From an uncultured Oscillospiraceae bacterium (GTDB lineage: Bacteria; Bacillota; Clostridia; Oscillospirales; Ruminococcaceae), in assembly GCA_934448295.1 (NCBI GenBank), contig CAKSEY010000001.1:248001-312000 (forward strand): a DNA stretch of 64,000 nucleotides, written 5' to 3'. Under the pieces are notes generated by a model. It was given only the letters and a program-made list of their open reading frames with translations. It had not been told where the DNA came from and did no database searches. Positions within the stretch are counted from its first letter, which is position 1. Each line of letters begins with the position of its first letter. Position numbers and translations under genes: made by a program. Shown in pieces: positions 15,289-25,400 of this stretch.

Positions 15289-16431
15289 TCAGTTGAGCAG
15301 GGAGTGCTCGTCGGAAGCGTCGAACAGGTGGATCTTGTTCGGGTCGAGAGCGAGCTTAACAACGTCCTGGGGACGAGCGGTGCATCTCGGAGATACTCTT
15401 GCAGTAAGCGGGATACCCTCGCAGGTCAGGTACAGGAAGGTCTCAGCGCCGAGCATTTCGGTTACGTCAACGGAAGCCTCGATGATACCGGTCTTGGCAG
15501 CGGAGAGGAACATTTCCTCATCGTGGATATTCTCAGGACGGATACCGAGGATAACTTCCTTGTCTACATAGTACTTGAGAGCCTCGTTGTCAGCCTTAGC
15601 GGAGGGAAGCTCAACATAGAACTTGCGACCTCTGGAGGTCTTGGTGTCCTCAGAACCGAATTCAACTGTGTACTTGCCGTTAACCTGGAGAAGCTTTGCA
15701 GGGATGAAGTTCATCTGCGGAGAGCCGATGAAGCCTGCAACGAACTTGTTAACAGGGTTCTCATAGAGGTTGATAGGAGAATCGATCTGCTGGATGTAAC
15801 CGTCCTTCATAACTACGATACGGTCGCCCATCGTCATAGCCTCTGTCTGGTCGTGCGTTACATAGATAAATGTAGTACCCAGCTTCTTGTGGAGCTTGGA
15901 GAGCTCGGTTCTCATCTGTGCACGGAGCTTAGCGTCCAGGTTGGACAGCGGCTCGTCAAGCAGGAAGACCTGAGGATCACGCACGATAGCACGGCCGAGC
16001 GCTACACGCTGTCTCTGACCACCGGACAGAGCCTTCGGCTTTCTGTCGAGCAGGTGGGAGATGTCGAGGATCTTAGCAGCCTCTTCAACCAGCTTCTTGA
16101 TCTCGTCCTTCGGAACCTTACGGAGCTTCAGACCGAACGCCATATTGTCGAATACGGTCATGTGAGGATACAGAGCGTAGTTCTGGAATACCATCGCGAT
16201 ATCTCTGTCCTTAGGAGCAACGTCGTTAACCAGACGGTCGCCGATGAACATTTCGCCCTCGGAGATCTCCTCAAGACCTGCGATCATACGCAGCGTTGTG
16301 GACTTACCGCAGCCGGAAGGACCTACGAGTACGATGAACTCCTTGTCCTTGATATTCATTGTGAAATCGGAAACGGCTACAACACCGCCGGGATAGCGCT
16401 TGTATATGCCTCTGAGTGATAAGCTTGCCAT
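15289..16431 (-). CDS. Sugar ABC transporter ATP-binding protein, MsmK/UgpC type
   Basis: A 380-residue ABC ATPase of the MalK/MsmK/UgpC group. It has Walker A GPSGCGKST (about 38-46), signature LSGGQRQRVALGRA, Walker B VFLLDEPLSNLDA, the switch histidine in THDQTEAM, and a C-terminal regulatory OB-type domain of about 130 residues (VLGIRPENI). Such ATPases often energise several carbohydrate importers encoded elsewhere. The maltodextrin importer at 44.1-48.1 kb in this window lacks an ATPase gene, making this protein its likely partner, an inference. It is a single gene with a good ribosome site (CAGGAGGTC) and terminator. Confidence 0.93.
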   Translation of the reverse strand: MASLSLRGIYKRYPGGVVAVSDFTMNIKDKEFIVLVGPSGCGKSTTLRMIAGLEEISEGEMFIGDRLVNDVAPKDRDIAMVFQNYALYPHMTVFDNMAFGLKLRKVPKDEIKKLVEEAAKILDISHLLDRKPKALSGGQRQRVALGRAIVRDPQVFLLDEPLSNLDAKLRAQMRTELSKLHKKLGTTFIYVTHDQTEAMTMGDRIVVMKDGYIQQIDSPINLYENPVNKFVAGFIGSPQMNFIPAKLLQVNGKYTVEFGSEDTKTSRGRKFYVELPSAKADNEALKYYVDKEVILGIRPENIHDEEMFLSAAKTGIIEASVDVTEMLGAETFLYLTCEGIPLTARVSPRCTARPQDVVKLALDPNKIHLFDASDEHSLLN

Positions 16432-16853
16432 TTGAAATGACCTCCTGAAATTACTAGATTTATCATAGAACCCGTAAGGGTCTATTCAGCTATTGCCGCT
16501 ACTAATATAATACCAAAATACGGCGAAAAATAAAAGAGCCTAAGTCAACAAATATTTTTTGATTGGTTTATGAATAATGACTAAGACCTACAAAACCGCC
16601 ATGAAAATAATGCGGTTTTGCTAGTGGTATTGCACAAAAAACAGCCCTTTTCGGGCATTCCCTGAATTAACTAACTTGATTTTTTGGAGATTGTGCCAAA
16701 AGCGCCATGCGTATTTTGTGCAATTGGGTACAAAATCTATGAGATAATTTTCACACAATATACATATATTGATTTCTGAGGACAAACCGGCTGAATATCA
16801 ACAAAAAAATCACGCCGGATTTTGTGCATTTCACATAAACAGGAGGTTCAGCG
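16432..16853. other. 422-bp AT-rich divergent intergenic region
   Basis: Contains a weak msmK-side promoter with extended -10 TGGTATTAT (minus strand, 16507-16515) and a 9-bp hairpin CAAAACCGC / GCGGTTTTG (16591-16599 with 16612-16620). I see no gene and no convincing promoter for the plus-strand DUF4830 gene. Confidence 0.5.
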
Positions 16854-17303
16854 ATGAGAGATAAAGCGAAAAAGCCGCGGCTTCCGCTGGTGGTGGGACT
16901 GGCGCTTCTTGCGGCGGCGGGGATATGGACGGTGGGCAGGAATTTGGCGGACGGCTCCCGGGGGATACCGGGCGGGACTAATCAGCAGCGCATCGAATAC
17001 ATAGAAAGCTTCGGCTGGGACCCGGGGCTGACCCACTGCGGCCTTCAGGAGATACATATTCCGGTGGAGTTTGACGACGCATACGAGGTCTACAACCAGC
17101 TCCAGCGGGAGCAGGGCTTTGACCTGCGGCGCTACCGGGCGCACTCCGTGAAGAAGTACACCTATGAGATATCCCGCACGGACGACGACCCGGTGCCGCT
17201 GTACGCGAATCTTCTGGTGGAAAATGGCGTGATAATAGGCGCGGACGTGACCTCCGCCGAAGCGGGGAGCCTGTGCGCTGCGCTTTCGTCCGGTCAGCCG
17301 TAA
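16854..17303 (+). CDS. DUF4830 membrane-anchored protein
   Basis: A 149-residue protein with one N-terminal membrane helix (about residues 10-27) followed by an extracytoplasmic domain. RIEYIESFGWDPG, IHIPVEFDDAYEVYNQLQREQGFDLRRYRAHSVKKYTYEI and VYANLLVENGVIIGADVTS-like strings fit DUF4830, a small extracytoplasmic family of Clostridia with no known activity. Start ATG 16854 follows AGGAGG. Its 3' end overlaps the converging transglutaminase gene by 10 bp. Confidence 0.75.
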   Translation: MRDKAKKPRLPLVVGLALLAAAGIWTVGRNLADGSRGIPGGTNQQRIEYIESFGWDPGLTHCGLQEIHIPVEFDDAYEVYNQLQREQGFDLRRYRAHSVKKYTYEISRTDDDPVPLYANLLVENGVIIGADVTSAEAGSLCAALSSGQP

Positions 17304-18451
17304 AGCCCGAAATAGTCCCGGTGCTCAAAGCGCGTAACGCGGTGGTTTGCGGCGAGTACGCCGTTCGTTATGTCGAAGTACTGCATATCCGTGCCGCCGG
17401 CGGTGTATAACCCATCGGCAAAGCTGTTGGTGGAATCCCACACGGTATCCACCCATATATCCCGGTCGGGGAGCCTTACCAGATTCCAGGAGTGCGAGCG
17501 CTCGTCCGCCGTCACGGTCTGCGGGAAGCAGCGGCTGTTGGTAACGACGCTTCCCGAAGCGACAAAGCACTCTATCCCCTGGGCTTCGCAGAGAGCCGCG
17601 TACAGATTCGACCAGCCGAAGCACACGGAGCGGTGTACTTCAAGCGTGGACTCAAGCGAGATACTTGCCTCGGAAACTCCGTTTTCGGCAGAATCGTGGT
17701 CGTAATACATATTCTCCGATACCCACTGCGCAAGCGCCCGCGCCCTGCTGTAATCGTCTGCGATCCCGGCGCATATCCCGTCGGAAAGCTCCTTTATCTG
17801 CGAGAGTATCTCCCGGGCTTTCGAGGTATCTTCGCTGGCGGTGATGTGGGTCAGCACTCCCTGCGCGGGCAGCTCCAGCGGGTTTTCTGCGGCAGCGAGG
17901 TTCTTTTCGGCGGGGATATCCGCTGGCGGAACAGGGCGCGCGCCGTTTTCCGTTACCTGAAAGGTGTAGTTCATGACTTCTTCGTTTTCCAGCGTTACAG
18001 ATATTATATAGTAGCCGGGTTGAAGCCCGGAGACGTTTATGGTGCCGGACATGCTGTCTCCCTGCACGGCAAGGCCGCGGCTTGACGCTTTACTGCGAAG
18101 CACGCTGATATCAGTTACCCGTGTGCCGGAATAGGTTCCGGAAAAGAAGATCAGGTTGGCGCCGAATTCAAAGCAAATCTGGTGCATGGGGTCGTTGGAG
18201 GTGAGCATTATATTTTCCGGCAGCGATTCCGGTTCGTCCGGCGCTTCCTGGGTGTTTGTCCGGGGTTCTGCGGCGGGCGCAGTCTCAGCCTGCGCGGTTG
18301 CAGGCGCTGTTTCTTCACCGGCGGGAATTACGAACTCCGGCACCGAACTGCTTCCGGGCGCAGCCCAGGGTTTTGAAAGCAGTACCGCCGCTGCCGCCGA
18401 TATGGCAAGGAGCGCTGCGGCTGTCCCGAAAAACATCCATTTCTTCCGCAT
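17294..18451 (-). CDS. Membrane-anchored transglutaminase-like domain protein
   Basis: A 385-residue extracytoplasmic protein: N-terminal signal anchor (residues 5-25), a Pro/Ala/Glu-rich linker (35-80), a beta-sandwich-like region (85-170), and a transglutaminase-like domain (about 225-350). The catalytic triad of this superfamily is visible as C277 (RSVCFGWSN), H320 (RSHSWN) and D335 (WVDTVWD). In bacteria such domains usually act as proteases or peptidoglycan-linked amidases rather than true transglutaminases. Start ATG 18451 after GGAGGTGAT. It has its own promoter, divergent from the GH5 genes. Confidence 0.82.
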   Translation of the reverse strand: MRKKWMFFGTAAALLAISAAAAVLLSKPWAAPGSSSVPEFVIPAGEETAPATAQAETAPAAEPRTNTQEAPDEPESLPENIMLTSNDPMHQICFEFGANLIFFSGTYSGTRVTDISVLRSKASSRGLAVQGDSMSGTINVSGLQPGYYIISVTLENEEVMNYTFQVTENGARPVPPADIPAEKNLAAAENPLELPAQGVLTHITASEDTSKAREILSQIKELSDGICAGIADDYSRARALAQWVSENMYYDHDSAENGVSEASISLESTLEVHRSVCFGWSNLYAALCEAQGIECFVASGSVVTNSRCFPQTVTADERSHSWNLVRLPDRDIWVDTVWDSTNSFADGLYTAGGTDMQYFDITNGVLAANHRVTRFEHRDYFGLYG

Positions 18452-18481
18452 GAGATCACCTCCAAAAAAAAATATATATAT

Positions 18482-18510
18482 ATTGTATCACAGCACAGAT
18501 GAAAAGTCAA
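18482..18510 (-). promoter_or_regulatory. Promoter of the transglutaminase-like gene
   Basis: Minus strand TTGACT (18505-18510), 17 bp, TACAAT (18482-18487), about 30 bp from the start codon. Confidence 0.75.
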
Positions 18511-18566
18511 ACAGGAAAGTGTGTCATATAATTCTCTCTTTATTTATAGATATTGCTCAATTTATC

Positions 18567-18595
18567 TTGACGTTATACAATAAATATTGTATAAT
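18567..18595 (+). promoter_or_regulatory. GH5 operon promoter overlapped by a perfect 22-bp palindrome
   Basis: TTGACG (18567-18572), 17 bp, TATAAT (18590-18595). Positions 18573-18594, that is the whole spacer and five bases of the -10 box, form a perfect palindrome: arm TTATACAATA, centre AA, arm TATTGTATAA. Such placement is that of a repressor operator. Confidence 0.8.
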
Positions 18596-18655
18596 ATGAT
18601 TGCAGCGCTTTTTGGCGCAGTATATCAATTATGCGAAACGGTAAGGAGAATTTCA

Positions 18656-19813
18656 ATGAATTTCAGGAAGATAATAGCCGCGGTGCTGACGGCGGCGCTC
18701 TGCGTGACTGCCGCAGGCTGCTCGGGATCTGCAGGAGAAAGCGGAACGGAAAATGTTCAGTCGGCGGATGAATTCGACACGGAGCTTACGGCAATGCAGC
18801 TCGCTGCGGATATCAAAATAGGCTGGAATATCGGCAACACGCTGGATTCCACCGGCGGCAGCGGACTTTCACAGGAAACGAGCTGGGGCAATCCCAAGGT
18901 CACGCCGGAGCTGATACAGGCGGTAAAGGACGCGGGCTTCAACGCGGTGCGCGTCCCCACCACATGGGAGCGGCAGATGGACGAAAACGGCACGATAAGC
19001 TCCGACTGGATGGCGCGCGTAAAGGAGATCGTTGACTACGCATACGGCCTGGATATGTACGTTATCCTGAACATGCACCACGAGGAGTGGTATCAGCCGT
19101 ACGCCGACAAGGAGGAGGAGATCTCCGCGAAGATGACATCCAGCTGGACCCAGATAGCCGAAACGTTTAAGGACTACGACCAGCACCTGATATTCGAGGG
19201 CATGAACGAGCCGCGCTGGAAGAACACTGACTATGAATGGAACGGCGGAAACGACGAGGGCAGGACAGTCGTGAACCATCTGAACAAGGTGTTCGTTGAC
19301 GCGGTGAGGGTGACCGGCGGGAATAATCAGTACCGCTTCCTCATGGTATGCCCGTATGCGGCGAACTCCACCGAGCCTGCGCTTGCCGCCCTGGAGATAC
19401 CGGACGACGACCGGCTTATAGTTTCAGTGCACGCCTACATACCTTACGGCTTCGCGCTCCAGCAGCCGGGCAGCCAGAAATGGATAGCCTCCAGACCGGG
19501 CTGCGTTGCTGATATAGATACGCTTGCCGAGGTGCTGGACAGGCTGTTCATCAGCAAGGGTCAGGCGGTGATAATCGGCGAGTGCGGCGCCATGAACCGC
19601 GACAACGAGGAATACCGCGCACAGTGGGCGGAGTACTATTTCAGCAAGTTCAAGGCGCTGGGCATTCCCTGTTTCTGGTGGGATAACGGCGCGTTTCTGA
19701 GCGGAGAGACGTTCGGCCTGTTCGACAGGAATCTAAATCAGGTAAGGTACCCGGTTCTGCTGGAGAGCATGATGAAGGGCGCTTCCGGCGAGACAGCGGA
19801 AGAAGCGGCATAA
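18656..19813 (+). CDS. GH5 endoglucanase, lipoprotein
   Basis: A 385-residue glycoside hydrolase family 5 enzyme, most like the cellulase/beta-glucanase branch (subfamily 4-like). The signal peptide ends in a lipobox (VTAAGC, Cys22), so the protein is probably anchored on the outer face of the membrane. Catalytic residues: acid/base E185 in FEGMNEPRWK and nucleophile E309 in VIIGECG; also NTLDSTGG, RVPTTW and NMHHE substrate-site strings. No carbohydrate-binding module, dockerin or cohesin. The ATG at 18656 follows AAGGAG; an earlier in-frame ATG at 18587 lies inside the promoter and is rejected. The next gene is a paralogue 16 bp away. Confidence 0.93.
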   Translation: MNFRKIIAAVLTAALCVTAAGCSGSAGESGTENVQSADEFDTELTAMQLAADIKIGWNIGNTLDSTGGSGLSQETSWGNPKVTPELIQAVKDAGFNAVRVPTTWERQMDENGTISSDWMARVKEIVDYAYGLDMYVILNMHHEEWYQPYADKEEEISAKMTSSWTQIAETFKDYDQHLIFEGMNEPRWKNTDYEWNGGNDEGRTVVNHLNKVFVDAVRVTGGNNQYRFLMVCPYAANSTEPALAALEIPDDDRLIVSVHAYIPYGFALQQPGSQKWIASRPGCVADIDTLAEVLDRLFISKGQAVIIGECGAMNRDNEEYRAQWAEYYFSKFKALGIPCFWWDNGAFLSGETFGLFDRNLNQVRYPVLLESMMKGASGETAEEAA

Positions 19814-19829
19814 GTAAAGGAAGGAAAAA

Positions 19830-20999
19830 ATGACTGGTATATTAACTAAACTGATAGCCCTGGTGACAACTGTGACAATGCTTGCCGGTCCCCAGGCGGA
19901 GATAGCTGAAAAGCAGCTCGGGCTGACAAAGCAGCCGGATACGAGCGTTTCCGGCGAGGTCTCGGACAGCGGCGAGCTCACCGCCCCGGTAGACGCGGTG
20001 CAGCTCTGCAAGGATATAACCATCGGCTGGAATCTCGGCAACACGCTGGACGCGACCGGCTACGGCATGAACAGCGAAACAAGCTGGGGCAATCCCAAGG
20101 CGACAAAGGAGCTTATCCTGGCGGTAAAGGACGCGGGCTTTGACGCGGTGCGCATCCCGACCACATGGTACAATCACCTTGACGATGATTTCAACATTGA
20201 CGAAGCATGGCTGGACAGAGTCCAGGAGGTCGTGGATTACGCCTATGACGAGGGCATGTACGTTATCCTGAACGCCCACCACGAGAACTGGAACGACCCC
20301 TATCAGGACACCCTCAGGGACGTAAAGACGAAAATAAAGAAGCTGTGGTCTCAGATAGCGCAGCGCTTTGAGAGCTACGGCAGGCGGCTGATATTCGAGG
20401 GCATGAACGAGCCGCGCTGGAAGAACACGAATTTCGAGTGGAACGGCGGAAACTCCGAGGGCAGAAGCGTTGTCAACGAATACAATAAGTGCTTCGTTCA
20501 GACGGTCCGCGACACCGGCGGAAACAACAGCTACCGCGCGATGATGATACCGACCTATGCGGCAAGCGCCTCCGGTCTGGACGGGTTTACGGTTCCTGAC
20601 GACAAGAGCCTTATCGTGTCGATACACGCGTATTCTCCCTATAATTTCGCAATGAACGAAAACGGCACCACCAGCTTTGATTCCAGCGACAGCAACAGCA
20701 CAAGGGAGCTGGAATGGCTCTCAGACACGCTGTACGACAGATTTATCAGCAAGGGGGTCGGCGCGATCATCGGCGAGTGCGGTACGGTCAACAAGAACAA
20801 CCTCGCCGACAGGCTGAACTGGGCGAAGTACTTCCCTAAGGTTTTCGGCGACAACGGTATCCCCGTGTTCCTGTGGGACAACAACGCCTATGGCTATGGC
20901 AACGAGGTGTTCGGTATGATACACCGCGATACGCTGAAGTGGGAATACCCGAGCTATATCAAGGCGCTTGTTGACGCGGCAAAGCAGACCAAGAACTAA
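19830..20999 (+). CDS. GH5 endoglucanase, second tandem copy
   Basis: A 389-residue GH5 enzyme closely related to the gene before it (shared strings include LIFEGMNEPRWKNT and GGNNSYR). Catalytic acid/base E194 (MNEP) and nucleophile E316 (IIGECG) are present. The N-terminus (about residues 5-20 hydrophobic, only one Lys) is a weak signal peptide without a lipobox, so it may be released rather than anchored. Like its neighbour it has no accessory modules. It follows in the same operon with ribosome site AAAGGAAGG. Substrate is probably beta-1,4-glucan or mixed-linkage glucan; exact specificity cannot be read. Confidence 0.9.
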   Translation: MTGILTKLIALVTTVTMLAGPQAEIAEKQLGLTKQPDTSVSGEVSDSGELTAPVDAVQLCKDITIGWNLGNTLDATGYGMNSETSWGNPKATKELILAVKDAGFDAVRIPTTWYNHLDDDFNIDEAWLDRVQEVVDYAYDEGMYVILNAHHENWNDPYQDTLRDVKTKIKKLWSQIAQRFESYGRRLIFEGMNEPRWKNTNFEWNGGNSEGRSVVNEYNKCFVQTVRDTGGNNSYRAMMIPTYAASASGLDGFTVPDDKSLIVSIHAYSPYNFAMNENGTTSFDSSDSNSTRELEWLSDTLYDRFISKGVGAIIGECGTVNKNNLADRLNWAKYFPKVFGDNGIPVFLWDNNAYGYGNEVFGMIHRDTLKWEYPSYIKALVDAAKQTKN

Positions 21000-21005
21000 T
21001 ATACA

Positions 21006-21035
21006 TTTTGCCCCGGCGCTGCTGGGGCAAAAAAA
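21006..21035 (+). terminator. Hairpin after the GH5 genes
   Basis: TTTTGCCCC (21006-21014) pairs with GGGGCAAAA (21024-21032), loop 9 nt. The stem ends A-rich rather than T-rich on the plus strand, so termination strength is uncertain. Confidence 0.55.
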
Positions 21036-21124
21036 TACCTAAAGGTTATAATAATCTGACAGCCGGAAAATGCTGACGACATCAGTTTTGATACGTCGGC
21101 CGGGAAGTGAAAGGGCATTATCAT

Positions 21125-22426
21125 ATGAGCAGGAGATTTCTACACATTTCCGATATACATATCGGCATATCGCTCTGCGGGATGGATCTCAGCCAGGATA
21201 TCAGGCATATCCTTATCGACGATATCGCAGGCAGAATACTTGATGAGGCGGGAAAGGACAAGCCCGTGGACGGGCTGATAATTGCGGGGGATATATTCGA
21301 CCGAGGCTCCACATCCGCCGAGGCGGAGCGCCTTTTTGGAGAATTCCTGGGAGCGGTCAGCTCAAAGGGGATAAAGGTGTTCTGCACCAGCGGAAACCAC
21401 GACAGCGCCGTGCGTATGGCTTCCTATCAGAAGTTCATGGCATATTCCGGGGTGTATATCCCGGAGCCGTTTTCCGCAGAAGCTCCGTACCGCACGGAGA
21501 GCCTGGGAGATGTGGACGTGGTCATGCTGCCGTATATCTCCATGGCGACGGTAAAGGGCGCGTTCCCTGAAACGGTGGATTCCGTAAGGAACACGCAGGA
21601 GGCTGTAAGCTACGTCCTGGGAAAGGTGTGGGAGGATCCCGCCGCCAAGGGCAGAACGCATATCCTTGTGGCGCACCAGGCGGTGGGTCTGTTTGTGGGC
21701 AGGGAGGCGGGAAGCCAGCAGACCGTTTCTCCGTCAGCGTTCAGCGATTTCACCTACACGGCGCTGGGGCACTTCCACAGCGCGGGGAATCCCGGCGGCG
21801 CGGAAAACGTGCGCTACTGCGGTTCTCCGCTTTGCTATTCTCTGAACGAGGCAAAAAGGGGGCTGGATTCCTCCGGCTGCTCGTATGAAGCCCCCGCAGG
21901 CGGCAGGGTGTCCGTGAGCATTGCCGAAAAAACGGCGGATATAATAGATATCTCGGACGACGGCAGCGTAACGGTCAGCCAGATACCTCTTGAGCCGGAG
22001 CACAGGGTCGTCACCGTAAAGGGCGGCTATGATGATATAATGTCGTTTTACAGCACAAGGGATACAGGGAACGACTATTATTACATCATACTTACAAGCA
22101 TGGACGTGCCGGACGGCATGAACGCACTGCTCAGGGATAAATTCCCGCTGATGCTTTCCGTGAGATTTGATGATTCCCTGAGAAAAGAAACGGACGGCGC
22201 GCAGTATGGCGGAGAGATCCGGCTGAACAGCTTTCGGGAGGATTTCGCGCAGTTTTTCCGGCAGCGAACTGGCGAGGAGCCGGAGGAGGACGTGCTTTCG
22301 GCTGCGGAATTCATCTTTGAGCTGACAAAGACAGCCTCGCGAAACGGCACGCTCGGCGAATTGAAGGAGCGTCAGCCGATTCTCTGCGAGGAGGACATGA
22401 CCGGGAAAAACGGAGGTGCGTTATGA
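21125..22426 (+). CDS. sbcD: Exonuclease subunit SbcD
   Basis: A 433-residue Mre11-type calcineurin-like phosphoesterase, the nuclease subunit of the SbcCD complex that opens DNA hairpins and processes double-strand ends. Metal-binding motifs: SDIHIG (N-terminus), GDIFDRG, SGNHDS, and later AHQAVG and GHFHSAG. The ATG at 21125 is taken rather than an in-frame GTG at 21107. It overlaps sbcC by 4 bp (ATGA), the usual coupled arrangement. Confidence 0.92.
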   Translation: MSRRFLHISDIHIGISLCGMDLSQDIRHILIDDIAGRILDEAGKDKPVDGLIIAGDIFDRGSTSAEAERLFGEFLGAVSSKGIKVFCTSGNHDSAVRMASYQKFMAYSGVYIPEPFSAEAPYRTESLGDVDVVMLPYISMATVKGAFPETVDSVRNTQEAVSYVLGKVWEDPAAKGRTHILVAHQAVGLFVGREAGSQQTVSPSAFSDFTYTALGHFHSAGNPGGAENVRYCGSPLCYSLNEAKRGLDSSGCSYEAPAGGRVSVSIAEKTADIIDISDDGSVTVSQIPLEPEHRVVTVKGGYDDIMSFYSTRDTGNDYYYIILTSMDVPDGMNALLRDKFPLMLSVRFDDSLRKETDGAQYGGEIRLNSFREDFAQFFRQRTGEEPEEDVLSAAEFIFELTKTASRNGTLGELKERQPILCEEDMTGKNGGAL

Positions 22427-25400
22427 CGGTTGAAGAACTCAGAATGTGCGCGTTCGGGCCTTACAGGACGGTGCAGAGCGTTGATTTCCGGAGGTTCCGG
22501 GGAAAGGTGTTCCTTATTTCCGGAGATACCGGCGCGGGAAAAACCACGATTTTTGACGCTATCTGCTTTGCGCTTTTCGGGGAGGCGTGCGGCTCGCTGC
22601 GGCAGGAAAACAGCGGCACGCTCCGCAACCAGAACGCGAAGCCGAACGACCCCAGCTATGTGCAGCTCACCTTTACGGCGGACAGCGGCGGCAGAACCGA
22701 GCGCTACTTCGTGCAGCGCGTTCCGGACGCGTTCAGCGGTATGACCAGCGACCAGGAGACGGAAAAAAAGACCCGCGCCGCGAGGGGGTCGAAGTCCACA
22801 AAACAGACGGAATACGCAAACCCCTGGCTGGACATCGGAAAGGCAAGCACGCTGCTGTGCAGGCAGGAAGGCGACGTGTGGCGGGTGGTCTGCACCGGAA
22901 AGACCGACGTAGGCAGGAAGGTCGCCGAGCTTATCGGCTTTGACGCGGCGAATTTCCGGCAGGTCTCAATGCTTGCCCAGGGGGAGTTCGACAGGTTTCT
23001 GAACGAGGACACGAAGCAGCGCCGGGAGACCCTGCGGCCTATTTTCGGCACGCAGATATACCAGGATTACGAGGAGGTCATACGCTCCTGGAGAAACAGC
23101 CTTGCAGCCCAGAACAAAGCGCAGAACAGCGCAGTTTCGGATATTGCGGCGGGGCTTGGCATCGACGGAGTTTTCCTGCTGGATAACGCGCAGGAGCTTA
23201 TCGCCAGGATAAGGGAGCTTTCCGGTGAAAAAAGCGCCCGCATTGCCGCGATAGATTCCGGGATGAAAAGGCTCAGACAGCTCCACGACGATAACGAAAA
23301 GGCGCGGGGCGAGGTCATTCGCGCCAACAAGGATATCGAGGACTGGGAAAAGGCGCGCCTGGAGCTGGAGCGCCTGGAAAACGGCACGGAGCAGATGAAG
23401 CGCCTTGAAGCCGAGCTTTCCCGCTGGAGGGACGCTGAAAAATTACGTCCGGAATACAGCGCGTGGAAGCAGCTCAGCGCCGAAAAGACCCGCGCCGGGC
23501 GCGCGGCAGAAGAAGCCGCCAATGAAGCCGCCAGCGCGGCGGATTCCGAGAAAAAGGCGCTTGCGGCAAAGGAACTTGCGGATTCCCGCAGCGGCGAGCG
23601 CGAAGCCCTGCTGAATGAGATACACGAGCTGGAAACGCTGCTGCCAAAGGTAGTGGAGGTACAGCAGATACGCGGCGAGATAAAAAAGCTTGCCGCCGGG
23701 CAGAGCGCTCTTGAAAAGGCGCTTTCCGAAAAGAACGGCGAAAGGCAGGCGCTCCAGGAAAAGCTGGGGCTTCTCACCGCCAGGCTTGAAAGCTGTCAGG
23801 AGCTGTCGGGGAAGCTTGAAGCGGCTCAGGCTGAGCTTGACTCCCTGACCGGGAAAAGCGGCAGCGCCGAGGGGCTTCTTGCCGACCTGAAAAAACTCGG
23901 CAGGATGACCGCCGAGCTTGATTCGCTGAAAGAAGCCGCCGGAGCGGCGCGCCGGAAGGCCGAAGCCGCAGACAGGGCGCACAAGGAAAAGCTGCTGGCA
24001 TATCACCATGACGCGGCGCTTATTCTGGCGAAAGACCTTAACATCGGCGACGAATGTCCGGTGTGCCATCAGAAGATCCATGCCCTGGATAAATCAGACC
24101 TTGGCAGCGTGACCGAATGGTCGGCGGTGGAAAAGGCGCAGAAGCTCCTTGACAGCGCTAACGGCGAGTACGGAGACCTGAATTCCGCGGCGGTGAAGAA
24201 AGAAACGGAGCGGGATTCGCTGCGCGGGACGGTTTCCGAGAAATTCAGCGCGGTTATCGGCGGGGAGCTTCCGGAGAGCGGCGCAGAGCAGGCGGTAAGC
24301 GCAAAGCTGGCTCAGCTAAGGGAGGATATCGCGGCGGCGCAGGACAGGCTGAAAAAATGCGCCGAAGCGCGGGACAGCCTTGACGGTATCAGAAAGCAGA
24401 GAACCCAGGCGGAGAGCGCTATCAGCGAGCTTGACGCGGGTATCTCGGAGATAGGCGAGAAGCTCCGTGCGCTGGGGGAGCGGCTTGCTGCCAACAGGGC
24501 GCTGGAGCAGGAAAAGGGCAGGGACGTCGGAGATCGCACGGAAAAGGACATCACCGGCGGCATTGCCGAAAAGACTGCCTCCGCCCAGAATATAGCCCGG
24601 CAGAAGCAGCAGGCTGACGAGGATTACACCAGGGCGGTAAACCGCAGCTCCGCCGCAGCGAACGCCGAAAAGGAGAAATCGGCGCGCCTCGCCGAGCTTG
24701 AAAGCGGCCTTGCGGCGGCTGAGTCGCAGCTTGGGCAGAAGCTCGGGGAAAAGGGCTTTGCAGATGCCGAGGAGCTTTCCGGTCTGTTCCGGGAGGAGGG
24801 CGAAATCGCCGCCAGGGACGAGCAGATAAAGAAGTGGCGGTCTGACCTTGCCAGCGCCGCTGCAGTGGAAAAGGACAGGGCTCAGAAGATAAGCGGCAGC
24901 CGTGAAAAGCAGAAGCTTGACGATTTCGACAGCAGGAACGCTGAAATTCAGCAGGAGCTTGACAAATTCAGCGCCGAAAGGGACGTGTGCGTTGCGGCGG
25001 TCTCCGACTTCACCAGCGCGGAAAACAGCGTTAACGGCATAATGAACCAATACTCCGGGCAGAAGCGCCGGCTGGAGATAATCAACAAGATAGCGGGCGC
25101 AGTCATTGACAAGGATAAGGTGACAAAGGAGAATCAGTCGCTGGAGATTTACGTCCAGATGAATATATTCCAGGGGGTCATCCGCAAGGCGAATGAGTGC
25201 TTTGAGAAGCTGACCGGCGGGAAATACTCCCTCGCCCTGCGCACAAAGGCGGGCAGCGCCCGGGAATCCTCCGGGCTTGACCTTGACGTGTGCGACAACG
25301 AGATGGGCAGGGCTTTCTGGAGGACTGTCGGGTCGCTTTCGGGCGGCGAGAGATTCCAGGCTTCGTTCGCGCTTGCGATGGGCTTTTCGGAGTATACCCT

